Of a stretch of 64,000 bases of DNA, positions 56,168 through 64,000 are shown one piece after another (the first letter of the stretch is position 1; each line of letters begins with the position of its first letter). A program made the position numbers and the translations under genes. The notes under the pieces were generated by a model that made no database searches, was not told where the DNA came from, and was given only the letters and a program-made list of their open reading frames with translations. Where the stretch lies: assembly GCA_018376905.1 (NCBI GenBank), contig JAHAAK010000001.1:1-64000 (forward strand), in the 5' to 3' direction. The DNA is from Collinsella sp. (GTDB lineage: Bacteria > Actinomycetota > Coriobacteriia > Coriobacteriales > Coriobacteriaceae).

Positions 56168-57739
56168 CTACAGCGGCAGGCCTTGGCCGAGCATGGCTAT
56201 GGCGCTCATCAGGACCAGCATGCCGGCGGCGTAGGGCAGGACGGCGCCCAGGAGTTCGGCATCCTTACCGCGCACGAGCACGGCGGCAAGACCAATGGCG
56301 AGGGTCTGCGGCGAGATCATCTTACCGGCGGCGACGCCCAGGGCGTTCAACGCGACCATCCAGTAGTCGCTCACACCCAGCGCAGTGGCAGCCTGGCTCT
56401 GAATGGGGCCAAACAGCATGCCCGAGGACGTGCCCGAGCCGGTCACAAACGCACCGACTGCGCCGATCCACGGAGCCAGAATCGGGTACAGCCCACCGGC
56501 GACGGCGATGCAGAACGCGCTGATCGAAGAGATCATGCCCGCATAGCCCATCACCTTGGCACAGCCCAGCACCGAAAGCATCGTGATCACCGTCGGCATC
56601 ATCTGCTTCACAGTCGCGGCCAGCACCTCGCCCATCATGCGTGGCGAAGCACCCTGAATGGCACCGCCGGCAAACGCCGCCAGGAAAATCCAGACGCCCG
56701 GCGTGTTGATCCACGAAAACGTAAGCGTACCGGGATTCTCACCGCAATACACCTGCACGTGGCTCGCAAACGGCGCGAGCGCGGCATGTACAGCGGGCAC
56801 CAGGTTAGACGTGCCCAGCAGCAACACAAAGATCAGGATGAAGCACGACCAGGCCGAAAGCGCCGACTTAACGGTGAGCTTCTCCCCCGCCTCGATATTC
56901 ATGTGAAAGCGTGCGTCCAGACGCCCCGACTTCTCGGCACGCATGGCAAGCGCAGCTGTCAGCGCGAGCGAAACGATGGATCCTACGACCACGGCCAGCT
57001 CGGGGCCCACAAACATGGCAACGACCAGAGCCGCGCCGACAAACGACACGCCGGAGAGCAACGCCACGCCGGCAACACCGTGCAGACGCTCGCCCACACT
57101 CGCGGCATTGCCCTGGTCATCGGCAACACGGCCCGCAACCAGCACAATAAATAGCGGCATCACCACAAAGAACGGCGCGAGCTGCACCAGCTGAACGGTC
57201 GCTAGGTGAAGGGAATCCAAACCCACCAGGTCGGCAACGGACACCGTGGGGATGCCGATGGAGCCGTAGGGCGTGGGCACGCCGTTGGCCAGCAGGCAGA
57301 TGAGCACGGCAGGCACGGCCTCAAAGCCCAGGCCCGCGAGCATGCCGGCGGGAATGGCGACAGCGGTACCGAAGCCGGCCATGCCCTCCATAAAGCCACC
57401 GAAGCACCAAGCCACGAGCAGCGCCAGCAGACGGCGGTCGCTGCTGATGGAGGTGATCATGCTGCCGATCACGTCCATGGCGCCCGTACGAACGCACAGG
57501 TTATACGTGAACACCGCGGCGATGATCACCAGGACGATGGGCCACAGAGCCATCAAAAAACCTTCGAGCGAGGCGGTCGCGATCTGCGCTGCCGGCAGGT
57601 GCCACCATGCGAAGGCAAGCAAGCACGAAAGGACAAACGATCCGATAGCGGCCTTCCAAGCTGGCCATTTAAAGCACAGCAGCATCACGACCAGCCAAAT
57701 AATCGGCACAAGAGCCAGTAAGAATGCGGCGACGTCCAT
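56168..57739 (-). CDS. lldP: L-lactate permease family transporter
   Basis: 523 residues with 12 or more hydrophobic segments. CFGGFMEGMAGFGTAVAIPAGML and NGVPTPYGSIGIPT near 115-165 and FVTGSGTSSGMLFGPIQ near 440 are family signatures of the lactate permease (LctP) group, which carries lactate or glycolate with protons. The start codon has GGAGC about 8 bases upstream. No lactate dehydrogenase is adjacent. pckA lies downstream, so the two genes of central carbon flow are neighbours but separated by REP hairpins. Confidence 0.92.
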   Translation of the reverse strand: MDVAAFLLALVPIIWLVVMLLCFKWPAWKAAIGSFVLSCLLAFAWWHLPAAQIATASLEGFLMALWPIVLVIIAAVFTYNLCVRTGAMDVIGSMITSISSDRRLLALLVAWCFGGFMEGMAGFGTAVAIPAGMLAGLGFEAVPAVLICLLANGVPTPYGSIGIPTVSVADLVGLDSLHLATVQLVQLAPFFVVMPLFIVLVAGRVADDQGNAASVGERLHGVAGVALLSGVSFVGAALVVAMFVGPELAVVVGSIVSLALTAALAMRAEKSGRLDARFHMNIEAGEKLTVKSALSAWSCFILIFVLLLGTSNLVPAVHAALAPFASHVQVYCGENPGTLTFSWINTPGVWIFLAAFAGGAIQGASPRMMGEVLAATVKQMMPTVITMLSVLGCAKVMGYAGMISSISAFCIAVAGGLYPILAPWIGAVGAFVTGSGTSSGMLFGPIQSQAATALGVSDYWMVALNALGVAAGKMISPQTLAIGLAAVLVRGKDAELLGAVLPYAAGMLVLMSAIAMLGQGLPL

Positions 57740-57919
57740 AGGTAGAAGCTCCTTGGTACCGCGTGGGCGGCATCGGGGGTGTCACAAAACTTCAACAGGA
57801 TACCGCACGTTTACCGACAAATTACAGCCGCCCGCCGAAATTATTGAACAATCCGTTCAAAAACACGAGCGAACACCGTCGCGTCTATACTAAAGCGCAG
57901 CAATAGAAAGGACTCCGCT

Positions 57920-59500
57920 TTGAGTATCACGCCCCTCGATAGCATTCGCCGCGCCATCGCCCGCCGCAACGGCACCTCCAACCCCGCTGCATCGAAGGAC
58001 GGCGCCGCGAAGGCCCAGGGCGGCCGCATCGAGAACGGCCTCTTCCCTGCCTCGCACACTGCCGAGGAACTCGCACGCATCCAAGAGCTGAGTCAGCGCA
58101 ACGCCGGCGGGCCCGATAGCAGCCAAGCCACACGTCGCCGGCGCGAACGCGATCGGGAGCCCGGCCCCGTCCGCCGCATGGTCAACGCTTGGTGGAACCG
58201 TCTGCTCGGCGCCGTCTACGGCGGCGGGTTCTCCATGCAGGAAGCGGAATACGAGGAGCACGCCACCCGCCGCGATTACCTTTGGAACGCTCTCGGCACC
58301 GCCGTGTGGGGCTTGGCGTTTCCGCTGCTCACCATCGTGTCCACACAGCTCGTGGGCGCCGAAGAAGCCGGCAAGTTCTCCATCGCCTTTGTCACCGGCA
58401 CGCTCATCATGATCGCGTGCAACTACGGCGTGCGCAATTTCCAGGTCTCGGACATCGACGAAAAGACGTCCTTCGCCTCCTACCAGCTCAATCGTTGGAT
58501 CTGCGGAGCGCTCGCCCTAGGCTGCGGCCTCATGTATAGCAGCGCCCGCGGCTATGACGCGCAGATGGCGACGATCGGCCTGGGCGTCTACCTGTATAAG
58601 GTCATCGACGGCGTCGCCGACGTGTACGAAGGCCGCCTGCAGCAGGCCGACAAACTCTACTTGGCTGGAATGAGCCAAACGCTACGCTCCGTCGGCGTCA
58701 TCGCGGTCTTCAGCGTGGCGCTGTTCCTCACGCGCAGCATGCCCATCGCGGCCATGGACATGGGTGTCACCGCGATCGCCTCGCTCGTGCTGGTCACCGC
58801 GCCGCTCGCCCTGCTCGAGACCGAAAAATCGCGCCGCGTGAGCCTGCGCGAGGTCGGCCACCTGTTTGTCCAGTGCGCCCCGCTCTTTGGTGCACTGTTC
58901 CTGTTCAACCTTATCGAGAGCATGCCCAAGTTTGTGATGGAAGGCACGCTGGCATACAAATATCAGCTGTACTTTAATGCCCTGTTCTTTCCTGCGCAGG
59001 CTATTTTGCTGAGCATTGGATTTATCTATAAACCGCAGCTCCTGCGCTTGTCGAACATTTGGGCTAATCCTCGCAAGCGTCGTCGCTTTGACCTGATTAT
59101 TGTTGCCGTTATGGCGCTGATCGTGGTCATCACCGGCATGTGCGCCGCATTTATGGCAGGTCCCGGTATTCCCCTCATGAGCTTTATGTACGGCCTCAGC
59201 TTTGAGCGCTACCGTACGCTGGCGCTGCTGATGGTCGTCGCCGGCGGCGTCACCGCGGCCATCGACTTTATCTACGCCATCATCACGGTGCTACGCCACG
59301 CTAGAGACGTCACCAAGATCTACCTGATCTGCTTCGCCGTAAGCGTGGTGCTGCCGGTGATCCTGATTAAGCTGCTGGGTCTGATGGGCGCTGTAGTGAG
59401 CTACCTAGCCATCATGGCCCTACTCCTGGTGCTGCTGATAATCGAGTACCGCCGCATCCGCCAACGCATCGAACGCGACCGCAACCCATACGGCGCCTAA
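57920..59500 (+). CDS. polysaccharide flippase-like membrane protein
   Basis: 526 residues from a TTG at 57920 with AGAAAGGA 9 bases upstream. Residues 1-100 are a polar, Arg-rich cytoplasmic leader. About 12 membrane segments follow from residue 118 (WNALGTAVWGLAFPLLTIVST), in the layout of the MATE/MVF superfamily of polysaccharide exporters (Wzx-like). PLFGALFLFNLIESMPKFVME and YQLYFNALFFPAQAILLS resemble the substrate-facing helices of Wzx. It probably flips lipid-linked surface glycan made by the glycosyltransferases. It has no adjacent polymerase. Confidence 0.8.
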   Translation: MSITPLDSIRRAIARRNGTSNPAASKDGAAKAQGGRIENGLFPASHTAEELARIQELSQRNAGGPDSSQATRRRRERDREPGPVRRMVNAWWNRLLGAVYGGGFSMQEAEYEEHATRRDYLWNALGTAVWGLAFPLLTIVSTQLVGAEEAGKFSIAFVTGTLIMIACNYGVRNFQVSDIDEKTSFASYQLNRWICGALALGCGLMYSSARGYDAQMATIGLGVYLYKVIDGVADVYEGRLQQADKLYLAGMSQTLRSVGVIAVFSVALFLTRSMPIAAMDMGVTAIASLVLVTAPLALLETEKSRRVSLREVGHLFVQCAPLFGALFLFNLIESMPKFVMEGTLAYKYQLYFNALFFPAQAILLSIGFIYKPQLLRLSNIWANPRKRRRFDLIIVAVMALIVVITGMCAAFMAGPGIPLMSFMYGLSFERYRTLALLMVVAGGVTAAIDFIYAIITVLRHARDVTKIYLICFAVSVVLPVILIKLLGLMGAVVSYLAIMALLLVLLIIEYRRIRQRIERDRNPYGA

Positions 59501-59579
59501 TTAGCTGCCCGGTCACCGGAATTTGCGATGGAATCACCCCGTCTGGGGTCTCGTTGCGGACAATATTCATCACGCAAAA

Positions 59580-59702
59580 CTAAGTGAGTAGACTTTTACC
59601 GAATCCCCGACCACACCAACAGAGCACAAGTCTGTGACCTGCGGTTTTATTGAGGCAAATATGTTGGGTGCTCGGCATTTCCAAAAAAGTCTACTCACTT
59701 AG
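59580..59702. repeat. 123-bp REPIN-like element with 18-bp inverted repeats
   Basis: CTAAGTGAGTAGACTTTT (59580-59597) and its exact complement (59685-59702) enclose 87 bases. The interior includes ACCTGCGGTTTTA, shared in complement with the element at 36723-36872. Confidence 0.75.
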
Positions 59703-59714
59703 CAAGCGGGCAGC

Positions 59715-59758
59715 CAAAAAAGAACCGCCGCGACGTCGTTTGACTCCGTTGCGACGGT
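59715..59758 (-). terminator. terminator of the phosphatase gene
   Basis: On the minus strand ACCGTCGC and GCGGCGGT form a stem with a 19-base loop, followed by TCTTTTTT. Confidence 0.6.
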
Positions 59759-59895
59759 TTTTCGAGCATTTTCGCGCTGTCGAGGACGCAGACGCTCCTC
59801 ATTTCTAGCGCTTACCGAGCAAGAAGGCGCTACTCTCCGAAAGTAGTCAAAAAAGCCCCGTCCCAAATTAGCTACGGTAGATCGGCGGAACAAGG

Positions 59896-60735
59896 TTATT
59901 CGCCCGGGTTGATGTTCGCGTAGAACTCGGCCCCGTCGTCCAGGCGCAGGATGCCCACGCGGCCGAACTCGGAGCCGGTGGCGGCGGCGCAGTCGATGTC
60001 GATGCGATCGGGCACACCAGCAGTGTCCTCGCCGCCCAAGCGCACGATCTGCCCGCGTCCCGATTCCTCATCGAGCCCCGCAAGACCACCGACCTCGCAA
60101 TAACGCCCGAGCGACACCGTTGGCGTGTGGCCACTCACCACGACCGAACCCTTGCCCTCGGCAGAAAGCAGCCCCGTCGGGGCATCCCAATAGCCATGGC
60201 GAATCCAGAGCAAGTCATCGGACGACTGTACGGCGAGCATTTGCTGCAGCAGCTCGCGATCGGCATCGACCGCTCCCCTGCCGTCGCCGCAATCGACACC
60301 ATGCTCAAGCAAAAACGCACGCGCCGCCTCGGTCTGAATGCCGGCGTGCACCAGCAGGTACGGCCGCTCGGCAGTCTCGACCACCGCGTAGAGCGGCAGC
60401 GCGGCCATCCATCGCACGAGCTCCTCGTATGCCTCAAATTCCATGTCGTTGAGCTGCTCGCGCGTCGTCCAGCCACCGTTGATATCCCAGGTCTCGGCAT
60501 CGAGCGGATCCTGGCCAATGATGGCATCGAGCATGATCTGCTCGTGATTGCCCTTGAGCACGCGGGCGTTGGGCAGCGAGCGCACGAGCTTAATAACACC
60601 GACCGGATCGGGCCCGCGATCGATCATGTCGCCCAGCACGTACAGTGTGTCGTCGGACGTCAACGAGATCTTAGACAGGGCCTCGTCAAGCGCACGCACG
60701 TGCCCGTGAGCGTCAGATGTCACATAGATCGCCAT
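59896..60735 (-). CDS. PPP-type metallophosphoesterase (ApaH/PrpE-like)
   Basis: 279 residues, ATG preceded by AAGGAGAGA. The calcineurin-like motifs are DAHGH (8-12), GDMIDRGPD (35-43), GNHEQ and the late SGHTPT. The spacing is that of serine/threonine protein phosphatases and bis(5'-nucleosyl) tetraphosphatases in bacteria; the two cannot be told apart from sequence alone. It binds two metal ions. The last 150 bases downstream hold a terminator and a REPIN-like element. Confidence 0.88.
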   Translation of the reverse strand: MAIYVTSDAHGHVRALDEALSKISLTSDDTLYVLGDMIDRGPDPVGVIKLVRSLPNARVLKGNHEQIMLDAIIGQDPLDAETWDINGGWTTREQLNDMEFEAYEELVRWMAALPLYAVVETAERPYLLVHAGIQTEAARAFLLEHGVDCGDGRGAVDADRELLQQMLAVQSSDDLLWIRHGYWDAPTGLLSAEGKGSVVVSGHTPTVSLGRYCEVGGLAGLDEESGRGQIVRLGGEDTAGVPDRIDIDCAAATGSEFGRVGILRLDDGAEFYANINPGE

Positions 60736-60988
60736 GGTACGTCTCTCCTTGCATTGCGGCCGAAGCCCGGTGCCGCAACTAAAACTTCAAGTTGAACTTA
60801 AACGTTACTCATTGTACTCCGTTGCAATAAAGCTGGAAAGGGTTTCCGAGCAGAGGCAAAGACGGCAGCCGTCTATGACGATATCGCGCACGCCCGCAAT
60901 CCAACCCCATAAACCCACCATCTTTGGGTACAAATAACCGCAGACAACTGACCGTGCCACGCCAACCACCCAGGAGCGGACACCATCT

Positions 60989-62590
60989 ATGAACCAGATC
61001 CTTCTCTTTATCGGCCTCGTCATCATTTTGTGCCTGACCATCAAACCCGTCGGCAAAAAACTCCCCTTCCCCACCCTGCTCATCTTTATCGCGCTCGGCA
61101 TGCTGTTGGGCGTCAACGGCCCGACGCATATCGACTTTAGCGACTACGCACTCACCGAAACCGTCTGCAGCACGGCGCTGCTGTTCATCATGTTCTACGG
61201 CGGCTTTAACACCAATATCGACCGCGCCAAGCCCGTCGCTGCGCCGGCGGTGCTGCTGAGCACGCTCGGCGTCGTCATCACTGCCGGCATCACCGGCGTG
61301 TTCGCCCACTTCGCGCTGGGGATCGACTGGATCGGCAGCCTGCTGCTGGGATCGGTCGTGGCATCCACCGACGCGGCGAGCGTCTTTAGCGTACTGCGTG
61401 AGCACAGCCTGTCGCTGAGAGGTGGCACCGACTCGCTGCTCGAGGTCGAATCGGGCTCCAACGACCCCGTCGCCTACATGCTCACCGCTGTGCTCGCTAC
61501 ACTCGCGGCCGGCGGCGACATCAACATTCCCGCACTGCTGGCCAAGCAGATTATCCTGGGCGTGGGCCTGGGCCTTGCCATCGGCTGGGCGGCGGGCCGC
61601 CTGATTGAACGCGCGCACGCAACGGCCAAGGACGCGCAGACCATCTTCTTGTTCGCCGTGGCCATCGTCGCCTACGCGCTGCCGAGCCACCTGGGCGGCA
61701 ACGGCTTTTTGGCCGTGTACCTGGCAGGCATTGTACTGGGCGCCAGCGACATCACCGGCAAGGTCGAGATGGCGCACTTCTTTGACACCCTCACCGAGAT
61801 GGCCGAGATGACAATCTTCTTCTTGCTCGGCCTGCTCGTGACGCCCGCCCGCCTGCCGCAAATGCTGCTGCCGGGCCTGGCGCTCATGGCGTTTATGCTC
61901 TTCGTGAGCCGTCCCATCGCCGTCGGCGTGCTCCTGGCGCCCTTTAAGACGAACCCCCGCCAGGTCGCGCTCGTAAGCTGGGCGGGCCTGCGCGGAGCAG
62001 CCTCGGTCGTCTTTAGTCTCCTTGCCGTGGTGGCCGGCGTTCCCGGCGGACACGACCTGTTTGACCTGGTATTTGTGATTGCCGTGTCGAGCATTGTGGT
62101 GCAGGGCTCGCTGCTGCCAGTAGTGGCGAAGAAGCTCGATATGATCGATACGACCGGCGACGTGCGCCGCACCTTTAACGACTACCGCGACGAGGACGGC
62201 ATGTCGTTTGTAAAGCTCAAGGTGGGCGCTGGACATCCGTTTGCCGGACGCTCGCTCGCCGACATTGGCAGCGCAACGGACATGCTGGTGGTCTTGGTGC
62301 TGCGTGACGGGGCGCACCCGGTACTGCCCAACGGCGATACCGTGATCCAGGAAGGCGATCTGCTGGTGATGGCCGCCCCAACGTTCGAAGAGCGTGCCGA
62401 GGTTACGCTGCGCGAGGTCACCGTGACGCCCTACGGTCGCCTGGCCGGCCAGCGCCTGCGCGATGTGCCGCAAGGCAAGCATCCGTTTATTGTGGTGATG
62501 CTCAAGCGCGAAGGCCAAACGATCATCCCCGACGGCAACACCCTCATATACGCCGGCGACGAAGCCGTCATCGCCACGCTGGCGTCGTAG
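60989..62590 (+). CDS. CPA1-type K+/H+ antiporter with C-terminal TrkA-C domains
   Basis: 533 residues. Residues 1-385 hold about 12 membrane segments of the CPA1 (NhaP2/CvrA) family; TDAASVFSVLREHSL and ESGSNDPVAYML are the conserved ion-binding motifs with the essential Asp residues. Two TrkA-C (RCK_C) domains follow at about 400-465 and 470-533, which gate transport by binding a nucleotide or other ligand. It exchanges K+ or Na+ for H+ for ion and pH balance. The ribosome site is weak (CAGGAGCGG about 12 bases upstream). Confidence 0.9.
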   Translation: MNQILLFIGLVIILCLTIKPVGKKLPFPTLLIFIALGMLLGVNGPTHIDFSDYALTETVCSTALLFIMFYGGFNTNIDRAKPVAAPAVLLSTLGVVITAGITGVFAHFALGIDWIGSLLLGSVVASTDAASVFSVLREHSLSLRGGTDSLLEVESGSNDPVAYMLTAVLATLAAGGDINIPALLAKQIILGVGLGLAIGWAAGRLIERAHATAKDAQTIFLFAVAIVAYALPSHLGGNGFLAVYLAGIVLGASDITGKVEMAHFFDTLTEMAEMTIFFLLGLLVTPARLPQMLLPGLALMAFMLFVSRPIAVGVLLAPFKTNPRQVALVSWAGLRGAASVVFSLLAVVAGVPGGHDLFDLVFVIAVSSIVVQGSLLPVVAKKLDMIDTTGDVRRTFNDYRDEDGMSFVKLKVGAGHPFAGRSLADIGSATDMLVVLVLRDGAHPVLPNGDTVIQEGDLLVMAAPTFEERAEVTLREVTVTPYGRLAGQRLRDVPQGKHPFIVVMLKREGQTIIPDGNTLIYAGDEAVIATLAS

Positions 62591-62682
62591 TGACCAGGAG
62601 GTGGCTAATTTGCGACGAAGAGATCAAGCGCCTAGAGAACCTTATGTCTTCGCTCGCTGATTTGGATTTGCCTGAGGAGTAA
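62590..62682 (+). CDS. possible small protein downstream of the antiporter
   Basis: 30 codons if started at the GTG at 62590, reading VTRRWLICDEEIKRLENLMS and ending LADLDLPEE. The part from CDEE on looks like a natural acidic helix. AGGAGG at 62596-62601 is a strong ribosome site but points to an ATT codon at 62608, a rare start, or to a TTG in another frame giving 16 residues. It could be a real small protein, or a leftover of a longer gene. Confidence 0.3.
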   Translation: MTRRWLICDEEIKRLENLMSSLADLDLPEE

Positions 62683-62816
62683 AGCGCCCCTCCCCCATGT
62701 AACCATCCTGTAAATCATAGCGGCGTAGTCGAGTTTTACCGTGATGCGGTCGCGCCTACCGCTCCACTGTGCTAAAGTATCCCGAACGTTCAAACGACTA
62801 CGAGGGGAACCAGAAG

Positions 62817-63941
62817 ATGGCACGTGTGCACAACTTCTCAGCTGGCCCGGCCGCACTGCCTACAAGCGTGCTCGCCGAGATCGCCGACGAGATGATGGAC
62901 TACCGCGGTTGCGGCATGTCCGTGCTCGAGATGAGCCATCGATCTAGCATGTACCAGCAGATCATCGACGACGCCGAGGCAACCCTGCGTCGCCTGCTGA
63001 GCATCCCCAACAACTACCGTGTCCTGTTTTTGCAGGGCGGCGCCACGCTGCAGTTTGCGGGCATCCCCATGAACCTCATGCGCCGCGGCCGCGCCGGCTA
63101 CATCGTGACCGGCAACTTTGCCAACAAGGCATACAAGGAGGCCGCCAAGTACGGCGAGGCCGTGCTGCTCGCGAGCTCCGAGGACACCAATTTCGACCGC
63201 ATTCCCAACATGGCCGACATCAATGCGCGCATTGCCGCCGAGGCCGCAGGCGACGGGCTCGACTACGTCTACATCTGCCAGAACAACACCATCTTTGGCA
63301 CCATGTACCACGAGCTGCCCAGTTGTGGCGATGTGCCGCTGGTCGCCGATGTCTCGAGCTGCTTCCTGTCGCAGCCGCTCGACGTTGAGCGCTACGGGCT
63401 CATTTACGCCGGAGCGCAGAAAAACGCCGGCGCCGCGGGCGTGACCGTGGCCATCGTGCGCGACGACCTCATCGCAGATGGCCCCGCCTTTGCGCAGACG
63501 CCGCAGTACCTGGACCTTAAGACCCAGGCCGCCAAGGGTTCCATGCTCAACACGCCCAACACCTTTGGCATCTACGTGTGCGGCAAGGTGTTCCGTTGGG
63601 TTGAGCAGACCGGCGGACTTGCCGCCATGGCCGAGCGCAACTGGGCCAAGGCCAACCTGCTCTACGACCTGCTCGAGCACGGCGTGCTGTTCCATGGCAC
63701 CACACAGGCCGACAGCCGCTCCATCGCCAACGTCACCTTCCGCACCGGCGACGCCAAACTCGACGCGGCCTTTGTCGCAGGCGCGGCCGAACACCAGATT
63801 CAAAACGTCAAGGGCCATCGCCTGGTGGGCGGCATGCGCGCTAGCGTCTACAACGCCGTAACCATGGAAGATGTGCAGGCACTGGCCTCGTACATGAAGG
63901 ACTTCGAAGCGCTGCTTAGTTTGAGCCCGCGATCTAACTAG
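62817..63941 (+). CDS. serC: phosphoserine aminotransferase
   Basis: 374 residues from the ATG at 62817 with GAGGGGA about 11 bases upstream. HNFSAGPAALPTSVL opens the protein, a SerC signature, and the PLP lysine lies in YGLIYAGAQKNAGAAGV. VADVSSCFLSQPLDV and MLNTPNTFGIYVCGKV are further family blocks. It makes phosphoserine from 3-phosphohydroxypyruvate and glutamate, the second step of serine synthesis, and can also serve vitamin B6 synthesis. serA may follow outside the window. Confidence 0.96.
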   Translation: MARVHNFSAGPAALPTSVLAEIADEMMDYRGCGMSVLEMSHRSSMYQQIIDDAEATLRRLLSIPNNYRVLFLQGGATLQFAGIPMNLMRRGRAGYIVTGNFANKAYKEAAKYGEAVLLASSEDTNFDRIPNMADINARIAAEAAGDGLDYVYICQNNTIFGTMYHELPSCGDVPLVADVSSCFLSQPLDVERYGLIYAGAQKNAGAAGVTVAIVRDDLIADGPAFAQTPQYLDLKTQAAKGSMLNTPNTFGIYVCGKVFRWVEQTGGLAAMAERNWAKANLLYDLLEHGVLFHGTTQADSRSIANVTFRTGDAKLDAAFVAGAAEHQIQNVKGHRLVGGMRASVYNAVTMEDVQALASYMKDFEALLSLSPRSN

Positions 63942-64000
63942 CCCGCAACGCGCGGGCCGATCAGCCATCTCAGACCACCCTGTATAGATCAAAACCTGCT

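Noticed and set aside
59580..59702. A short insertion sequence
   Set aside because: There is no transposase and no target duplication was seen; the size and inverted ends fit a REPIN-like element better.

Overview
The window is about 60% GC with short intergenic gaps and a single-copy housekeeping gene set. The gene content points to a gut actinobacterium of the class Coriobacteriia, most likely Collinsella or a close relative. The pointers are a SufCBDSU iron-sulfur operon run by an Rrf2 regulator, a Rho factor with a very long basic/acidic N-terminal extension, a CarD-like protein, an ATP-type PEP carboxykinase, and a NifU-like/GGGtGRT gene pair. The genus is inferred from protein resemblance; no 16S gene is present to confirm it.

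Layout. 1-556: 5' end of a secreted ChW-repeat surface protein (minus strand, runs off the window). 557-4132: an AT-richer accessory segment with a two-gene DUF4869 plus ATPase/TOPRIM-like module, a broken 3' copy of a glycosyltransferase gene, and an AAA ATPase. 4133-12319: a surface-glycan block of five minus-strand GT2 genes in an A-B-A'-B'-plus-large order and one divergent GlfT-like transferase. 12344-16124: a degenerate AAA-ATPase/nuclease-like protein and a sortase-anchored, lysozyme-like secreted protein. 16253-22854: an Rrf2 regulator co-directional with an MNT/HEPN pair and divergent from sufCBDSU. 22920-25890: a RAYT-type transposase homologue, then the NifU-like/GGGtGRT pair. 26147-29250: a flavoprotein, a DinD homologue and a duplicated tRNA-Lys locus with tRNA-His.

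From 29416 to the end the content is mostly core: aminotransferase, ROK fructokinase, VanZ-like protein, rho, argS, carD-like, proA, a peptidase-like hydrolase, proB, pncB, a PflA-like radical SAM protein, a WecA/TagO-like transferase, trpS, MGMT, DegV, MarR, a B3/4 protein, pckA, lactate permease, a polysaccharide flippase, a phosphatase, a K+/H+ antiporter and serC. At least three families of palindromic intergenic repeats sit mainly at gene 3' ends. They look like REP/REPIN elements, and the window also carries a RAYT homologue that could once have mobilised such elements.

Most promising for new biology: the DUF4869 + ATPase/TOPRIM pair, the NifU-like + GGGtGRT pair, the repeat families with the tyrosine-less RAYT, and an IscR-type operator between rrf2 and suf with a duplicated element at both ends of the suf locus. 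No CRISPR array, prophage, rRNA operon or intact insertion sequence was seen.
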